DNA of 27,500 nucleotides from Prorocentrum cordatum (taxonomy: Eukaryota; Sar; Dinophyceae; Prorocentrales; Prorocentraceae). The stretch covers positions 565,001 through 592,500 of the forward strand of contig CAUYUJ010001692.1 in the NCBI GenBank assembly GCA_963575745.1, written 5' to 3'. The position numbers were made by a program, and so were the translations under genes. The notes below the pieces were generated by a model, which was not told where the DNA came from, did no database searches, and saw only the letters and a list, made by a program, of their open reading frames with translations. Below, one piece after another: positions 26,425 to 27,500 of this stretch; within the stretch, counting starts at the first letter, position 1; every line of letters begins with the position of its first letter.

Positions 26425-27500
26425 GGTGTCGTGCCCCTGCCACCCCTCCACGGGAGCCTTGCCAGAGCGACGAAGGTAGTGGACCATCATACCATTTACA
26501 CGGCTTCGTGGCGCTTCCACCCCTCCAGGGAGGCCCTACCAGAGCGATGAGGGTATCGGAATACCATACTATATACCCGGTTTCGTGCCCGTCTCACCCC
26601 TTCAGGGAGGTTCCGCCAGAGCGAGGAGGGCAATGGAGTAACATTACACGGTTTCGTGCCTCTGCCACCCTTCCAGGGAGGCCCCGCCAGAGTGAGGAGG
26701 GTAGTGGACCACCATACTGTTTACATGGTTGTGTGGCCCTCCCACCCAAGGAGACCCCGCCAGATCGAGGAAGGTATCGGAACACCATACTATTTACACA
26801 GTTTCGTGGCCCTCCCGCCCATCCGCGGCCCTCCCACCTCTCCAGGGAGGCCCCGCGAGAGCGAGGAGGGTATCAGAACACCTTTTTTTTCACGGTTTCG
26901 TTGCTCTCCCACCTTTCCTCGGGGGCCGTGCCAAAGCGAGGACGGTATCGGAACACCATACGATTTACACGTAATCGTGCCCTTCTCACCCCTGTAGGGC
27001 GGCCCTGCCAGAGCGAGGAGGGTATTGGAACACCAATACGATTTACACGGCTTCGTGCCCTCCCACCCCTCCAGGGAGGCACCGCTAGCGATGAGGCCAT
27101 GAGAAAACCATACTGTTTACACGGCTTGGTTGCTCTTCCACAATTCCAGGGAGGCCCGCCACAGCGAGGAAGGTATCGGAACACTATGCGATTTACACGG
27201 TTTCGCGCTTTCAAACCCCTCCAGGGAGGCCCCGCCAGAGCGAGGAGGGCATCGGAACACCATTTTTTTTGTTTTTGTTTTTTTCCTGAACTTGAGCACC
27301 ATACGGTTTACAGTGTTTCGTGCCCCTCCCACCCATGCAGGGAGGTTTGGTCAAAGCGGAAACGGTATCGGAAAGCCAAATTATTTACACGGTTTCGTAC
27401 CCCTTCCCACCCCTCCAGGAAGGCCCCGCCAGAGCGAGGACGGCATCATACCATTATGCTATTTACACGGTTTCGTACCCTTCCTGCCCCTCCAAGGAGG
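26425..27500. repeat. ~77-bp tandem array running off the window end
   Basis: The anchor CCAGAGCG or close variants appear at 26462, 26539, 26616, 26687, 26760, 26856, 26931, 27008, ~27084, 27159, 27236, 27351 and 27429, with most steps at 71-78 bp. Each unit carries CACGGTTTCGTGCC, the near-palindrome CCTCCAGGGAGG, and GGTATCGGAACACCATAC. At least 13 units are visible. Longer steps (96 and 115 bp) hold extra sequence, one including a T-rich insert at ~27264-27280. Confidence 0.95.

Overview
Organism. The window looks like nuclear DNA of a microbial eukaryote, most likely a dinoflagellate. This is inferred from protein-level resemblance of its retroelements to dinoflagellate families, the mosaic of GC-rich coding stretches with AT-rich spacers, the mass of micro- and minisatellites, and the lack of compact gene order. 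No spliced-leader relict, rRNA or tRNA was seen to confirm it. Host genes are nearly absent; almost everything recognisable is mobile or repetitive.

Layout. 1-5332 is GC-rich, holding long reading frames rich in Pro, Ala, Thr and Ser, built partly from a 123-bp (41-codon) and a 114-bp (38-codon) tandem repeat. The last frame adds a possible membrane helix, an SH3-like patch and a charged helix. A 57-bp perfect repeat sits at 2927 and again at 5409. 5466-8712 is mainly non-coding with long poly-T tracts. 8713-10548 is a broken LINE (non-LTR) reverse transcriptase, followed by a pyrimidine-rich tail and a poly-T/ATT/TA tract.

The centrepiece is 11301-18421, an apparently complete tyrosine-recombinase (DIRS-order) retrotransposon with split direct repeats. 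Its order is A1 (99 bp), ORF1 (small Cys-rich membrane protein), ORF2 (Gag-position protein), ORF3 (reverse transcriptase, RNase H, and a C5-cytosine-methyltransferase-like domain), ORF4 (tyrosine recombinase, in another frame and overlapping ORF3), then B1-A2-B2. A1 and A2 are identical over 99 bp, B1 and B2 over 46 bp, and the ORFs are unbroken, so the insertion looks young. It lies inside a TA microsatellite with no visible target duplication, as expected for recombinase-mediated integration of a circle. The inferred cycle is: ORF2 packages the RNA, RT/RNase H copies it, the A/B repeats allow a circle to form, and the recombinase inserts it. The methyltransferase could methylate the new DNA.

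18422-21968 contains AT-rich spacer, a TA microsatellite, a 133/152-bp dimeric minisatellite and a 16-bp tandem repeat. 21969-22481 (minus) is a 5'-truncated second copy of the same LINE family. 22780-24130 is a degenerate minisatellite. 25020-26330 is a large ACT/TAC trinucleotide field, with a near-perfect 67-bp palindrome just before its main block and an ACT-to-AGT strand switch inside it. 26425 to the end is a ~77-bp tandem array running out of the window.
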